Below are positions 44,377 through 53,704 of a stretch of 64,000 nt of DNA, one piece after another. Below the pieces are notes generated by a model that saw nothing but the letters and a program-made list of their open reading frames with translations, searched no databases and was not told the origin of the DNA. The stretch is from RUG13409 sp045546135. Lineage in GTDB: Bacteria; Bacillota; Clostridia; Peptostreptococcales; Anaerovoracaceae. The position numbers and the translations under genes are program-made. Numbering within the stretch: the stretch's first letter is position 1; the number at the start of each line of letters is the position of its first letter. The stretch lies in assembly GCA_045546135.1 (NCBI GenBank), contig JAZQCD010000013.1:1-64000 (forward strand), in the 5' to 3' direction.

Positions 44377-45308
44377 ACATAATCAGAATGATCGTAGATG
44401 GTTCTTTCTCTGATGATAGAGTAAATATCGTCAGCTTTAACATCTAAAAGAAGGAACGGATCTTTGGACACTTTCTCAGGATCTAAATTAGAATACAGAG
44501 CCAGTCCTTCGTTTTTCTTTATATGCGAAAGAAACTTCTGACCCGTTTTATTGAATGCAAGCACGTGAGCATAAGGACTGTTTGGAGTGCTGGATGTGAT
44601 CGACAGGAGTATCTGCATCAGCATCCTGCTTATCCTTGCATAATTGTACCTCTTGCTTTTGATCCTTAAAATAAGGTCATCAAGAGAATATGCTTTTGAT
44701 ACGACTGAAAGTATCCTGTTTTCAATACCTTCAGAAACTTCAGGGGCTTTCCTTAGTTCTTCTGCAGTTGATGATATTATCTTGTATTGAAGTAGTTTGA
44801 ATACTCTTTCATCATAGGATATACCTAAATTCCTCCTTATATCCGATGCATGACCAAGGCTTTCGTCTATCTTTACTGTGTACGGAGCAATGCTTTCGTC
44901 TAAATTCCTCAAATACTCAGCAGCAAGGATGTTATTGCCCTCTTCTATCCCTTCTATGCCCTCAGTTGCCATAGTCTTTAGCTCATCAAGATCGCCTGAT
45001 TCAGATCCAAAGCAAAGGTGATCTATTTTCATGGCTTTTGCTATGTCGACTGCGCCTTTTGCAAAATACTTTGCAGAGCTCAAAGATACGCATACGGGCA
45101 TCTGAAGGACAAGGTCTGCTCCGCCTTTTATGGCGCAAAAAGCTCTGTGTCTTTTATCAAAGACTGATGGCTTTCCTCTTTGGACATAATTGCCGCTCAT
45201 AATACAAACAAGTGCGTCAGGATCTATGTCCCGGCGCACGGTTTCTATAAGGTACTTATGACCCTCATGAAAAGGATCGAATTCGCAGATTATAGCTGCA
45301 GTTCTCAT
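44349..45308 (-). CDS. tmcAL: TmcAL/YlbM-like tRNA-Met cytidine acetate ligase
   Basis: 319 residues with the nucleotidyltransferase fold: IICEFDPFHEGHKYLI at the start, VCIMSGNYVQRGKPSVFDK and a GADLVLQMP motif. The family joins acetate, activated with ATP, to C34 of elongator tRNA-Met. Shorter than the Bacillus protein (about 415), with the C-terminal region reduced. Beside ackA, as is common. Confidence 0.88.
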   Translation of the reverse strand: MRTAAIICEFDPFHEGHKYLIETVRRDIDPDALVCIMSGNYVQRGKPSVFDKRHRAFCAIKGGADLVLQMPVCVSLSSAKYFAKGAVDIAKAMKIDHLCFGSESGDLDELKTMATEGIEGIEEGNNILAAEYLRNLDESIAPYTVKIDESLGHASDIRRNLGISYDERVFKLLQYKIISSTAEELRKAPEVSEGIENRILSVVSKAYSLDDLILRIKSKRYNYARISRMLMQILLSITSSTPNSPYAHVLAFNKTGQKFLSHIKKNEGLALYSNLDPEKVSKDPFLLLDVKADDIYSIIRERTIYDHSDYVCKPNKTNV

Positions 45309-45835
45309 TTATTATCTTCCTGCTGAGCTTTGTAGATCTGCTCTTTTACTTCGTTGCGGCTTGCTTCTATATTGGAATACATCCTGTCGAAAGTCTCCTG
45401 AAGTGTATTGAACATGTCATTGAAATAGATGGCTTTGAGCTCATCTGTCTTTTCCTGAAGGTTAAAGAGCATTCCGTCTGTGTAGTCGAGTATGCTCATC
45501 TTCATGACAGAACAATTCTCCTTTGCATTCTTGAGAAGTTCTTCTGCTCTTGCTTTTGCTTTGATGGTGATCTCATCAGAAGCGATGTGCTTTTCAGCCT
45601 TTTCCTGAGCTTCGTTGATGATGGAATTGTATTCGTTCTTTGCTTCTTCGAGTATCCTTTGTCTTTCGCTCATGATCCATTGAGCCTGCTGGATCTCATC
45701 AGGGAGCTCTACTCTGATCTCCTTGATTATCTCCTGTATCTCTGCAGGATCGATAACGACTTTCTTTGACAGCGGAACATTTCCTGCTGCTTCTATGATT
45801 TCTTCAAGTTCATCTAAAAGATCAAGTACTTTCAT
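45305..45835 (-). CDS. coiled-coil protein between coaD and tmcAL
   Basis: A 176-residue soluble helical protein with a long heptad stretch (about 50-110, EAKNEYNSIINEAQEKAEKHI) resembling ATP synthase b-subunit or DivIVA-type coiled coils. I have seen such a gene at this place in other clostridia; function unknown. Overlaps the next gene by 4 bases. Confidence 0.75.
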   Translation of the reverse strand: MKVLDLLDELEEIIEAAGNVPLSKKVVIDPAEIQEIIKEIRVELPDEIQQAQWIMSERQRILEEAKNEYNSIINEAQEKAEKHIASDEITIKAKARAEELLKNAKENCSVMKMSILDYTDGMLFNLQEKTDELKAIYFNDMFNTLQETFDRMYSNIEASRNEVKEQIYKAQQEDNK

Positions 45836-45845
45836 TTATGTCTCC

Positions 45846-46325
45846 TTATTCGTTATATATCTTCATAAGGTCATAGACCTTGTCGCTTACAAGATTTGAA
45901 ATATCAGCGCCTAAGCTGAAATTTTCCCTGACAACTGTAGATGATATGAATGAATACCTTGGATCTGTCATAAGGTATACTGTCTCGCAAGGAACATCTG
46001 GGTAACTTGCATATATCTGTGACAGCTGAAGTTCATAATCGAAATCATCTCTGCTCCTTAGGCCTCTGAACATGCATTGGCATCCCATTTTATGTACCTG
46101 CTCTGCAAGAAGACCTTCAAAACATACGACTTCCACGTTGTCATAGTCCTTTGTAACCGCTCTGACCATCGCTTCTCTTTCTTCTAAAGAGAACATATAG
46201 GTCTTTGAATAGTTTACCACGACACCGACTATTAGTTTATCACAAAGTTTAGAGGCGCGCTCGATCATATTTTCATGACCTAAGGTTATAGGATCGAAGC
46301 TGCCTCCGAAAAAACCTGTCTTCAT
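45846..46325 (-). CDS. coaD: phosphopantetheine adenylyltransferase
   Basis: 159 residues, hexameric CoA-pathway enzyme. GGSFDPITLGHENMIERA gives the TxGH site, RGLRSRDDFDYE and FISSTVVRE the family motifs. Overlaps rsmD by 4 bases. Confidence 0.97.
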   Translation of the reverse strand: MKTGFFGGSFDPITLGHENMIERASKLCDKLIVGVVVNYSKTYMFSLEEREAMVRAVTKDYDNVEVVCFEGLLAEQVHKMGCQCMFRGLRSRDDFDYELQLSQIYASYPDVPCETVYLMTDPRYSFISSTVVRENFSLGADISNLVSDKVYDLMKIYNE

Positions 46326-46885
46326 TCGCCTGCCTCCATGTCTCCTCTTTGATAAAAAGTAAGTCCTATGGCGCCGTACTTCCTTGATTTGATCCTTGTA
46401 AAACCGGATACTTTCTCGGGAAGTTTATCTCTGAAATTATGCTCGCATACAACTATGCCGTCGTCTTTTATATTTCCAGCTTCGTCTATTGCTTCAAGAG
46501 CAGGAAGTATATAGCCGTTTGCGTAAGGAGGATCCAAAAAGAATACATCGACTTTATCTTTTATCCTTGCGATGTTCCTTTGGAATTCTCCTAAAAGAAA
46601 GACTGCTTTATCTCCTGCAGAGCATATATTTACATTTTGTTTTACAAGAGCCATGCTCTCTCTTGAACTGTCAGAAAAGTATACTCTTAAAGCTCCTCTT
46701 GAGATGGCTTCAAGACCAATGCTTCCGCTTCCTGCAAATACATCGACTGCTATATAGTCATCTTTTGTATATTGATAGAGTATATCAAATACAGCTTCTT
46801 TTACTTTATCTGTAGTGGGTCTTACGTCATTTCCCTTTGGAGAGAGAAGTTTTCTGCCCTTTAAATATCCTGCTATTATCCTCAT
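46322..46885 (-). CDS. rsmD: 16S rRNA (guanine966-N2)-methyltransferase
   Basis: 187 residues: RIIAGYLKGRKL start, PTTDKVKEAVFDIL, VFAGSGSIGLEAISRGA SAM motif and FLDPPY catalytic motif. The order recG-rsmD-coaD is widely kept in Firmicutes. Confidence 0.96.
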   Translation of the reverse strand: MRIIAGYLKGRKLLSPKGNDVRPTTDKVKEAVFDILYQYTKDDYIAVDVFAGSGSIGLEAISRGALRVYFSDSSRESMALVKQNVNICSAGDKAVFLLGEFQRNIARIKDKVDVFFLDPPYANGYILPALEAIDEAGNIKDDGIVVCEHNFRDKLPEKVSGFTRIKSRKYGAIGLTFYQRGDMEAGE

Positions 46886-46902
46886 GTTTAAAATATTATC
46901 AT

Positions 46903-48957
46903 TTATATGGTCAAATTATCAAGTTGCATATACTTATTTTTGATCATTTCTCCAAATTTAATATTCTCAGGCATAGAAAGGTCAGGATCCTTTTCAAGGA
47001 GTTCTTTTGCTTCCTTTCCTGCATCTTCAGCTATCTTAGCATGCTTTATTGGGTCTGCAAGGGTAAGCTGAGGAAGTCCGTGCTGCCTGTATCCAAAGAA
47101 TTCGCCCGGGCCTCTTATCTCAAGATCTTTCTCTGCTATGACAAAACCGTCGTTGGTTTCGCAAAGAGTCTTGACCCTTTCCTTTGATACTTCAGATTCT
47201 TCTCCGCTGCATATTAGGCAATATGAAAGCTCTGTTCCTCTTCCTACTCTACCTCTTAGCTGATGCATTTGAGCAAGTCCGAATCTTTCTGCATTTTCAA
47301 TGAGCATGACTGTCGCATTGGGGACATCTATGCCTACTTCTATGACTACGGTGCATATGAGGACTGATATCTCTCCTTTATAGAAGCTTTCCATCACATC
47401 ATCTTTTTCAGCCTGACTCAGTTCGCCGTGAAGTAGTCCACAGCTGACCTCAGGATGCTTCTTTACGAAAGCTTCATAGAGAGCTTCTGCCGATCTGCCG
47501 CTTACAGATTCAGAATCTTCTATGAAAGGTGCGACTATATATGCTTGTCTTCCCTTTTCTACTTCTTCAAAGAGAAGCTTATATGCATCTCTTCTTTCAT
47601 GCTCTTTGAATGATAAAGTCTTGATCGGCTGCCTTCCGGGAGGAAGTTCATCTATTATCGATATATCAAGATCTGCATAAAGAACAACTGCAAGGGTCCT
47701 GGGTATTGGCGTTGCTGTCATGACAAGAACGTCTGGATCTTGGCCTTTTGAACTTAATTTCATCCTTTGAGAGACACCGAATCTGTGCTGTTCATCAGTT
47801 ATTACAAGTCCTACGTTTTTGTACTCTACGCCTTCGGAAATAAGAGCATGAGTTCCGACTGCAATATTTGCATCGCCTGTCTTTAGGCTTTCTAAGACCT
47901 GTTTTTTATCTTTTGATGGCATGGTGGATGTAAGGAGCACAGTCTTTATCCCAAGAGGCTCAAAAGCCTTTGAGAGAGTATCAAAATGCTGCCTTGCAAG
48001 AATATCTGTAGGTGCCATGAAAAGTCCCTGAAATCCGGCATAAACGGCTTCTGCAAGGGCTGCCATGGCAACTGCAGTCTTTCCTGAACCTACGTCTCCC
48101 TGGACGAGCCTGTTCATGGATCTGTCGGATCTCATATCGCATAAGATCTCGTTTAAGACCCTTTTTTGAGCTCCTGTAAGTTCATACGGAAGAGATCTGA
48201 CAAAAGCTTCTGCTTTTCCTGAATAGATATATATGCCCTTCTTTTCATGATTTTTTGAAGAAAGAGCAAGAGCAGTTTTTAGACCGAACAGTTCTTCGAA
48301 TACAAGTCGATATCTGCTTTCCTTGTATCCGTTCTCATCTATAGGATAATGGATGTTCTTAAGAGCGTCTTTGTTGCTGCATAGATTCATATGCTGCACT
48401 GTAGAAAGAGGAAGAGTTTCTTCCAGTTCATTTATGTGATCTATGGCTATGGATGAGACTTTTCTCATATCTTTTTGAGATACGCCCTTTGCAAGAGGAT
48501 AGACAGGCAATATGCCCTTATTCTCTCCGTCGTAAAGGGAAAAGTCAGGATGAAACATTGTGACTCTTCCGTTTTGTACTTTGACTTTGCCAAAGAATGT
48601 GTATTCGTTCCCTACTCGAAAGGCATTCGCCATATATCCGGCCATAAAAAAGAGGACTTCGAATCTTCCTGTATCGTCCTCTGCAAGAACGTGAAGAGTC
48701 CTTTTCTTCCCGTATCCTTTTCCTCTGTTTACGAGTATGACTTTGCCCTTAAGAAGCGCCTGCTGTCCGTCCTTTAAGTCGCAGGAATGAGCCATGTTCC
48801 TTAGATCTTCATATGACCTTGGATAATGATAAAGCGCATCTTTTAGAGAAAAGACCCCGAGCTTTGAAAAGGACTTTGCTTTTATATTACCGAATCCTTT
48901 GATATCTGTTATGGATGAACTGAGTGTTAAATTGTTTATTTCTTTAGTCTTGGGCAT
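46903..48957 (-). CDS. recG: ATP-dependent DNA helicase RecG
   Basis: 684 residues: OB wedge domain (about 60-150), Walker A GDVGSGKTAVA, DEQHRFGVSQR box, TATPIPRT, and the C-terminal helicase block (GRVGRG, RGPGEFFGYRQHG). Regresses stalled replication forks. Overlaps the Asp23-like gene by 14 bases. Confidence 0.97.
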   Translation of the reverse strand: MPKTKEINNLTLSSSITDIKGFGNIKAKSFSKLGVFSLKDALYHYPRSYEDLRNMAHSCDLKDGQQALLKGKVILVNRGKGYGKKRTLHVLAEDDTGRFEVLFFMAGYMANAFRVGNEYTFFGKVKVQNGRVTMFHPDFSLYDGENKGILPVYPLAKGVSQKDMRKVSSIAIDHINELEETLPLSTVQHMNLCSNKDALKNIHYPIDENGYKESRYRLVFEELFGLKTALALSSKNHEKKGIYIYSGKAEAFVRSLPYELTGAQKRVLNEILCDMRSDRSMNRLVQGDVGSGKTAVAMAALAEAVYAGFQGLFMAPTDILARQHFDTLSKAFEPLGIKTVLLTSTMPSKDKKQVLESLKTGDANIAVGTHALISEGVEYKNVGLVITDEQHRFGVSQRMKLSSKGQDPDVLVMTATPIPRTLAVVLYADLDISIIDELPPGRQPIKTLSFKEHERRDAYKLLFEEVEKGRQAYIVAPFIEDSESVSGRSAEALYEAFVKKHPEVSCGLLHGELSQAEKDDVMESFYKGEISVLICTVVIEVGIDVPNATVMLIENAERFGLAQMHQLRGRVGRGTELSYCLICSGEESEVSKERVKTLCETNDGFVIAEKDLEIRGPGEFFGYRQHGLPQLTLADPIKHAKIAEDAGKEAKELLEKDPDLSMPENIKFGEMIKNKYMQLDNLTI

Positions 48958-49354
48958 TTCCTATATATCTGAATACGACGCTTCTTTTTGCTATTCCTTT
49001 GGACATGATCATACCTGTTATGATGATCTCTATTTCGTCTATCTTAAGTCCAAGGTCATTTTTGAGAGTGTCGACTATATATTTTATTACATGATCTGCA
49101 AGTGTGCTCATGCTTAGTCCGAATTTGACCATGAGAGGTATCCTTATCTTTATGCCTCTTTCTGATTCGCTTGCTTTGATTTCAGAAAGAGCATCAAAAG
49201 TACCAAGCCTTACCAAAAAGTCCTGAGACCTTCCTTTATAGTTGGCGCTCCAGGCCTTTCCTTCATAGTCTCTAAGGCTGTCTTTGATGAGCTGATTCAA
49301 AAATGTATTGTCTATGGAGATGACTCCGTATTCGTTAGTTTCCTGGTGAAGCAT
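48944..49354 (-). CDS. Asp23/Gls24-family protein (YloU-like)
   Basis: A 136-residue Asp23/Gls24 protein opening with NEYGVISIDNTFLNQLIKDS, then RIPLMVKFGLSMSTLADHVI. This matches YloU, which is divergent from rpmB in Bacillus as here. The DAK-type yloV that usually lies between it and recG is absent. Good ribosome site GAGGAAAAG. A weak divergent promoter (TTTAAT-17-TAAAAT) may overlap the rpmB promoter. Confidence 0.8.
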   Translation of the reverse strand: MLHQETNEYGVISIDNTFLNQLIKDSLRDYEGKAWSANYKGRSQDFLVRLGTFDALSEIKASESERGIKIRIPLMVKFGLSMSTLADHVIKYIVDTLKNDLGLKIDEIEIIITGMIMSKGIAKRSVVFRYIGNAQD

Positions 49355-49396
49355 TTCTTTTCCTCTTTAGACTGCAAATATTTTAACATAAAGTTC

Positions 49397-49425
49397 TTGC
49401 ACATTAAATATCACTATGCTATAAT
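49397..49425 (+). promoter_or_regulatory. promoter of rpmB
   Basis: Plus-strand TTGCAC (49397-49402), 17-base spacer, perfect TATAAT (49420-49425). The 90-base leader has two small hairpins (ACGCA / TGCGT and AAGCC / GGCTT), the latter just before AGGAGG. Confidence 0.8.
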
Positions 49426-49515
49426 TCGAAAGTCACTTAAGTTAATGATACGCATTTTAGCATGCGTTTTGCATGAAATTTCAAGCCCAAAGGCTTAAAC
49501 AGGAGGAGCAGATCA

Positions 49516-49704
49516 ATGTCAAAGAAATGTGCGATTTGCGGTAAAGGCCAGGTATCCGGAAACAATGTTTCCCACTCTGTAAGACGTACAAGAAGAAAGT
49601 GGAATGCAAACATTCAGTCCGTGAAAGTTTCCGAGAACGGTACAGTATCCCACATCAACGTTTGCACACATTGCCTTAGATCAGGTAAAGTAAGCAGAGC
49701 ATAA
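49516..49704 (+). CDS. rpmB: 50S ribosomal protein L28
   Basis: 62 residues with MSKKCAICGKG and CTHCLRSGK, keeping both zinc-type Cys pairs, and the NVSHSVRRTRRKW core. AGGAGG is 8-9 bases upstream. First of the only three plus-strand genes. Confidence 0.97.
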   Translation: MSKKCAICGKGQVSGNNVSHSVRRTRRKWNANIQSVKVSENGTVSHINVCTHCLRSGKVSRA

Positions 49705-49724
49705 TCGATCATAGCGATCAATCG

Positions 49725-49756
49725 GGCTGAAGTTTTACTTCAGCCTATTTTTTTAG
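49725..49756 (+). terminator. terminator of rpmB
   Basis: Stem GGCTGAAGT / ACTTCAGCC with a 3-base loop and TATTTTTTT. A second hairpin (49763-49780, GCTGCT / AGCAGC) follows in the leader of the next gene. Confidence 0.85.
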
Positions 49757-49806
49757 TTTAATGCTGCTTTTTTTAGCAGCTCATTAAGGAGAATAATTTA
49801 AATCAT

Positions 49807-50820
49807 ATGTCAGACCCCGACCCGCGAATATCTTATTTAGCAGTCGCCCTGCTCATATACCTTGCAGCATGGTTTGCAGTTACAGAAACAGCCCTTGCAA
49901 GTGTATCCAGAACTAAACTCAAAACCGCATCAGACCGTGGTGATTACCGCGCTGATGACGCTCTTTTTGCCCTCGATAATTTTGACAGGGCTATCACGAC
50001 TATCCTTATATGCACTAATATAGTACATATCTCAGCTGCAACCATAGTAACTGTCACAGTGACAAGGACCCATGGTCTCAACTGGGTAACTTTGAGTACC
50101 TTCGTTACCACTATATTAGTATTTTTCTTCGGAGAGATGCTTCCAAAGAGCATAGCAAAAAAGACACCTGAAAAATATATACTTTCTCATGCCAGGATGC
50201 TCATCATCTGTATGAAGATCTTTAAGCCCTTCTCTTCCATACTTTCTGCCATAGGCAATTTTGCTTCAAAGCTCACAAAGAGCGAACCTGAAGTAAGCGT
50301 CACAGAAGAAGAGCTTCACGATATCATCGATGATATGGAAGAACAAGGTACTCTCGAAGAAGATGAATCAGACCTCATTCAATCAGCTATAGAATTCGGA
50401 GATCAGACCCTTACAGGTATATATACGCCAAGAGACAGTATTTTTGCTCTTGATATACACGAAGATATCGATGACATCCTTGCTGCCGTAAAAGAAACAT
50501 CTCACAGCAGGATCCCTGTTTACGACGGAGATCTTGATAATATCGTTGGGATACTTCAAAGCAGAAAATTTATGATCGAGTATATAAAGAAAGGAAAAGA
50601 TCTTGATCTTCACTCTATCCTAAGCAGACCTCTTATCCTCAGGAAAGACTACAACATAGACGATATATTGCAGCTAATGGCTGAACACAAGTATACTCTT
50701 GCTCTCGTAAAAGACAGAGAAGATAAACTAAAAGGACTTGTATCGATGGAAGATATACTTGAGGAACTTGTCGGTGAGATCTGGGATGAAGATGAACCTC
50801 AGGGAGGTGAAGAGCAATGA
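49807..50820 (+). CDS. CNNM-type membrane protein with CBS pair (short)
   Basis: 337 residues: CNNM/DUF21 membrane domain (about 1-140, with the typical FFGEMLPKSIAKK motif) followed by a CBS pair (about 190-325). The C-terminal CorC_HlyC domain is absent. Family members are proposed Mg2+ or Co2+ exporters or regulators. Ends 4 bases inside a second, longer paralogue. Confidence 0.88.
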   Translation: MSDPDPRISYLAVALLIYLAAWFAVTETALASVSRTKLKTASDRGDYRADDALFALDNFDRAITTILICTNIVHISAATIVTVTVTRTHGLNWVTLSTFVTTILVFFFGEMLPKSIAKKTPEKYILSHARMLIICMKIFKPFSSILSAIGNFASKLTKSEPEVSVTEEELHDIIDDMEEQGTLEEDESDLIQSAIEFGDQTLTGIYTPRDSIFALDIHEDIDDILAAVKETSHSRIPVYDGDLDNIVGILQSRKFMIEYIKKGKDLDLHSILSRPLILRKDYNIDDILQLMAEHKYTLALVKDREDKLKGLVSMEDILEELVGEIWDEDEPQGGEEQ

Positions 50821-52106
50821 TCATAGCAATACTCTCCGGAGGGCTTCTCCTTTGTATCATACTCTCAGCCTTCTTCTCTGCTTCGGAAATGAGCTTTAGC
50901 TCATGCAGCAAACTGAGGATAGAGAATTTAAAGGAAGTCGGCGAGAAAAAAGCAGAAAAAGCTTATCTCATAACAGAAAACTTTGATGATGCCCTGGGCG
51001 CTATACTCATAGGAAACAACCTTGTAAACATAGCAGCATCATCACTTGGATCCGTTCTCATCATAGAGATATTCGGAAATGACAAGATGGCATGGCTTTC
51101 AACTGTAGTCATAACCATAGCCGTAATCATCTTTGGCGAGACCATTCCAAAGATCATAGCAAAGAAAAAAGCAAACAAATTTGCACTTTCCTTTGCCTAC
51201 CCAATCAGGTTCCTTGAAGTCATCTTAAAACCTGTTATCAAATTCGTCGTATGGCTCATAGATCTTTTGACAAAGAATATAAAGAGCGAAGATGAGAATA
51301 TGGACGAAGAAGATGCCATAGACGAAGCTATCGAAGAACTGAGTTCATTGATAGAAACTGCAGAAGACGAAGATGTTCTTGACGAAGATCAATCAGAACT
51401 TGTGCAGGCAGCCATAGACTTCCTTGATGTATCTGCTGTAGAAGTCATGACATCAAGAATGGACCTCATAAGCATCGATATAGATGACGATCCTTTGGAA
51501 AACGAAAAGATCATATTTGAATCCGAATGCTCAAGGATACCTGTATACAGAGACAATATCGATAACATAATAGGTATTCTGTATACCAATCACTATCTGA
51601 AGGCAAGAACTGAAAGCGATACTGTAGATCTTGAATCTCTGCTCATGGAGCCCTGCTATGTCTACAAAACCACTAAACTCACAGCAGTTCTCGACCAGTT
51701 AAGAGCTGTTCAGCAGCATATGGCAATAGTATGCGACGAATACGGCGGCACCATTGGAGTCGTCACCATGGAAGACATGCTGGAAGAGATCGTCGGAGAT
51801 ATTTGGGACGAAACAGACGTTATCGAAGAGGATATCAAAGAGATCACAGAAACTACTTTCGAAGTAGACGGAGACCTCTCCATCGATGATTTCTGCGAAC
51901 TGGTGGGCTTTGATGAAGATGAATTTGAAGCTGAGTCAGAAACAGCCGGCGGATGGGCTCTTGAGCACTTCGAGACCTACCCTGTCAACGGTGACAGTTT
52001 TGAAGACGAAGGACTAAAAGTGACTATTCTTGAGATAGAAGACCGAAGGATAATCAAACTCCTCATCGAAAAGCTTCCAAAGGAAGACGAAGAAGATGAG
52101 CAGTAA
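50817..52106 (+). CDS. CNNM/CBS/CorC_HlyC membrane protein
   Basis: 429 residues: CNNM domain (IIFGETIPKIIAKKKANK near 105-120), CBS pair (about 200-335) and CorC_HlyC domain (about 345-420, VDGDLSIDDFCELVG). Complete form of the family. Overlaps its shorter upstream paralogue by 4 bases, so the two may work as a pair. Confidence 0.92.
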   Translation: MIIAILSGGLLLCIILSAFFSASEMSFSSCSKLRIENLKEVGEKKAEKAYLITENFDDALGAILIGNNLVNIAASSLGSVLIIEIFGNDKMAWLSTVVITIAVIIFGETIPKIIAKKKANKFALSFAYPIRFLEVILKPVIKFVVWLIDLLTKNIKSEDENMDEEDAIDEAIEELSSLIETAEDEDVLDEDQSELVQAAIDFLDVSAVEVMTSRMDLISIDIDDDPLENEKIIFESECSRIPVYRDNIDNIIGILYTNHYLKARTESDTVDLESLLMEPCYVYKTTKLTAVLDQLRAVQQHMAIVCDEYGGTIGVVTMEDMLEEIVGDIWDETDVIEEDIKEITETTFEVDGDLSIDDFCELVGFDEDEFEAESETAGGWALEHFETYPVNGDSFEDEGLKVTILEIEDRRIIKLLIEKLPKEDEEDEQ

Positions 52107-52153
52107 AACGATCACTATATTGACTTAGTCAATCTAGATTGGTATAAAAGAAC

Positions 52154-52179
52154 GACCTCTGATCTAAGGATCAGAGGTC
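52154..52179. terminator. bidirectional terminator
   Basis: Perfect 11-bp stem GACCTCTGATC / GATCAGAGGTC with a 4-base loop between the convergent genes ending at 52106 and 52203. T-rich tracts follow on both strands (TGTTATTATCTTT and GTTCTTTTAT). Confidence 0.75.
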
Positions 52180-52202
52180 TGTTATTATCTTTGTATCGTC
52201 CC

Positions 52203-53261
52203 CTACCTTCCGAGACGCCTTCTCATCTGGTCTTCGTTGTTTGCATATGCAAGTGCAGTTTCTGAAGTGATGAGTTCCTTTTTGTAAAGTTCAAAGATGG
52301 ATTGATCCATAGAGATCATTCCGTCCTGAGCGCCTGAGGCTATGGCATTGTCTATCTGATGGGTCTTGCCGTCTCTTATGAGGCTCTTTACAGCATTGGT
52401 CATAGTCATGATCTCAAATGCCGGTACTCTGCCTCCGTTCACTGCCGGAAGCAACTGCTGGCAAACTACGGTCTGAAGCACTCCTCCAAGCTGTATCCTT
52501 ATCTGGTTTTGCTGTTCCGGAGGGAATGTATCTATGATCCTGTCTACTGTGTTAACAGCATCTTTTGTATGAAGCGTTGCAAGGAGAAGATGTCCTGTTT
52601 CAGCTGCTGTCATAGCAGTCCTTATAGTCTCAAGATCTCTCATCTCGCCAAGCTGTATGACGTCAGGAGCCTGCCTAAGACATGCTCTAAGGCCCGACAA
52701 AGCATCGCTTGTATCAATTGCTATCTCTCTTTGTGATACTATGCCTCTCTTGTTTCTGTGAAGATATTCTATAGGGTCTTCTAAGGTTATGATGTGGCAA
52801 TCCCTTGTAGAATTTATCTCTTCAATGATGCATGCAAGAGTCGTTGATTTTCCGCTTCCTGCAGTGCCTGTAACAAGTACCATGCCGTTCTTTAGATCTG
52901 CAAGTCTTATGACTGATTCAGGTATGGCTAAGTCTTTCCAATTGGGGATCTCGAAATGGACTATCCTTATAACACTTGCCATTGAACCTCTTTGCCTATA
53001 TGTATTTACTCTGAATCTTGCAAGCCCTCCTACAGCGAATGAAAAATCATCGTCCCCTGTTTCAAGGAAATGATCCATCTTTCTTCCTGCTGCAGCGTAG
53101 ATCTCTTTTACTAAGCTTTCTACTGCATTGGGCATAAGTTTTTGATCGTCATAGGAAAGGAGCATCCCGTCTTTCTTTGCAGATACGGGAGTGCCTGAGA
53201 CCATGAAGATGTCAGAAGCGTCATTATCAACAGCCCATTTTAAATAATCATAAAGTTCCAT
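52203..53261 (-). CDS. pilT: PilT-type twitching ATPase
   Basis: 352 residues. Walker A TGTAGSGKST, ITLEDPIEYLH Asp box, Walker B VIQLGEMRD, ATLHTKDAVNTVDRII His box, and NAVKSLIRDGKTHQ matching the PilT signature near the end. PilT hexamers usually retract pili. The start at 53261 follows TAGGAGA by 6 bases. Last gene of the pilus operon. No PilB extension ATPase is present in the window. Confidence 0.9.
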   Translation of the reverse strand: MELYDYLKWAVDNDASDIFMVSGTPVSAKKDGMLLSYDDQKLMPNAVESLVKEIYAAAGRKMDHFLETGDDDFSFAVGGLARFRVNTYRQRGSMASVIRIVHFEIPNWKDLAIPESVIRLADLKNGMVLVTGTAGSGKSTTLACIIEEINSTRDCHIITLEDPIEYLHRNKRGIVSQREIAIDTSDALSGLRACLRQAPDVIQLGEMRDLETIRTAMTAAETGHLLLATLHTKDAVNTVDRIIDTFPPEQQNQIRIQLGGVLQTVVCQQLLPAVNGGRVPAFEIMTMTNAVKSLIRDGKTHQIDNAIASGAQDGMISMDQSIFELYKKELITSETALAYANNEDQMRRRLGR

Positions 53262-53263
53262 TA

Positions 53264-53704
53264 TCAGTCTCCTATCCACACGGGAAGATCGGTATCAGGT
53301 TCCCAATCTGCAGTGCTGATCACCTGCCACTGCTCTATCATATATTCAGCTCCTCTTAGCTGCACTCTTACCTGAAGTACCTGATCTTCGTCTATTTTAA
53401 CAGCATATACGGCTGCTCTTTCGTAAGGCTCCTGTATCACTGCCTCTTCGCTGCCTAAAAATCCTACACCCTCCGGCGTATTTCCTGATCTTAGCTGTGA
53501 GAGTATTTCATTTGCTTTGTATTCCGCTTCATAATACTTTGATGAAGCATCCATATTCTCTTCGCTTATTCTGTGATCTGCAGTTACAGTACTTAGCGAA
53601 AGCAACGCAAATACTGTAAGGCAAAGCACTGAAAAGATCACAAGAAGTGATGATGCTCCTGTTACTGCAGGTATGGATGAAGATGATCTTTCTTTGTATC
53701 TCAT
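53264..53704 (-). CDS. small pilin-like membrane protein
   Basis: 146 residues: charged start MRYKERSSSS, one membrane span (about 15-40), then an extracytoplasmic part. Position in the pilus cluster suggests a minor pilin of PilX kind. No canonical prepilin peptidase motif (G then FxxxE). AGGAGG precedes the ATG at 53702-53704, chosen over an in-frame start 6 codons earlier. Confidence 0.65.
   Translation of the reverse strand: MRYKERSSSSIPAVTGASSLLVIFSVLCLTVFALLSLSTVTADHRISEENMDASSKYYEAEYKANEILSQLRSGNTPEGVGFLGSEEAVIQEPYERAAVYAVKIDEDQVLQVRVQLRGAEYMIEQWQVISTADWEPDTDLPVWIGD

Noticed and set aside
49763..49780. Second terminator after rpmB
   Set aside because: The 6-bp stem has its T-run in the loop rather than after it; more likely a leader hairpin of the next gene.
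52203..53261. Reading this ATPase as PilB/GspE rather than PilT
   Set aside because: The NAVKSLIRDGKTHQ block, length near 350 and lack of an N-terminal GspE domain fit PilT.
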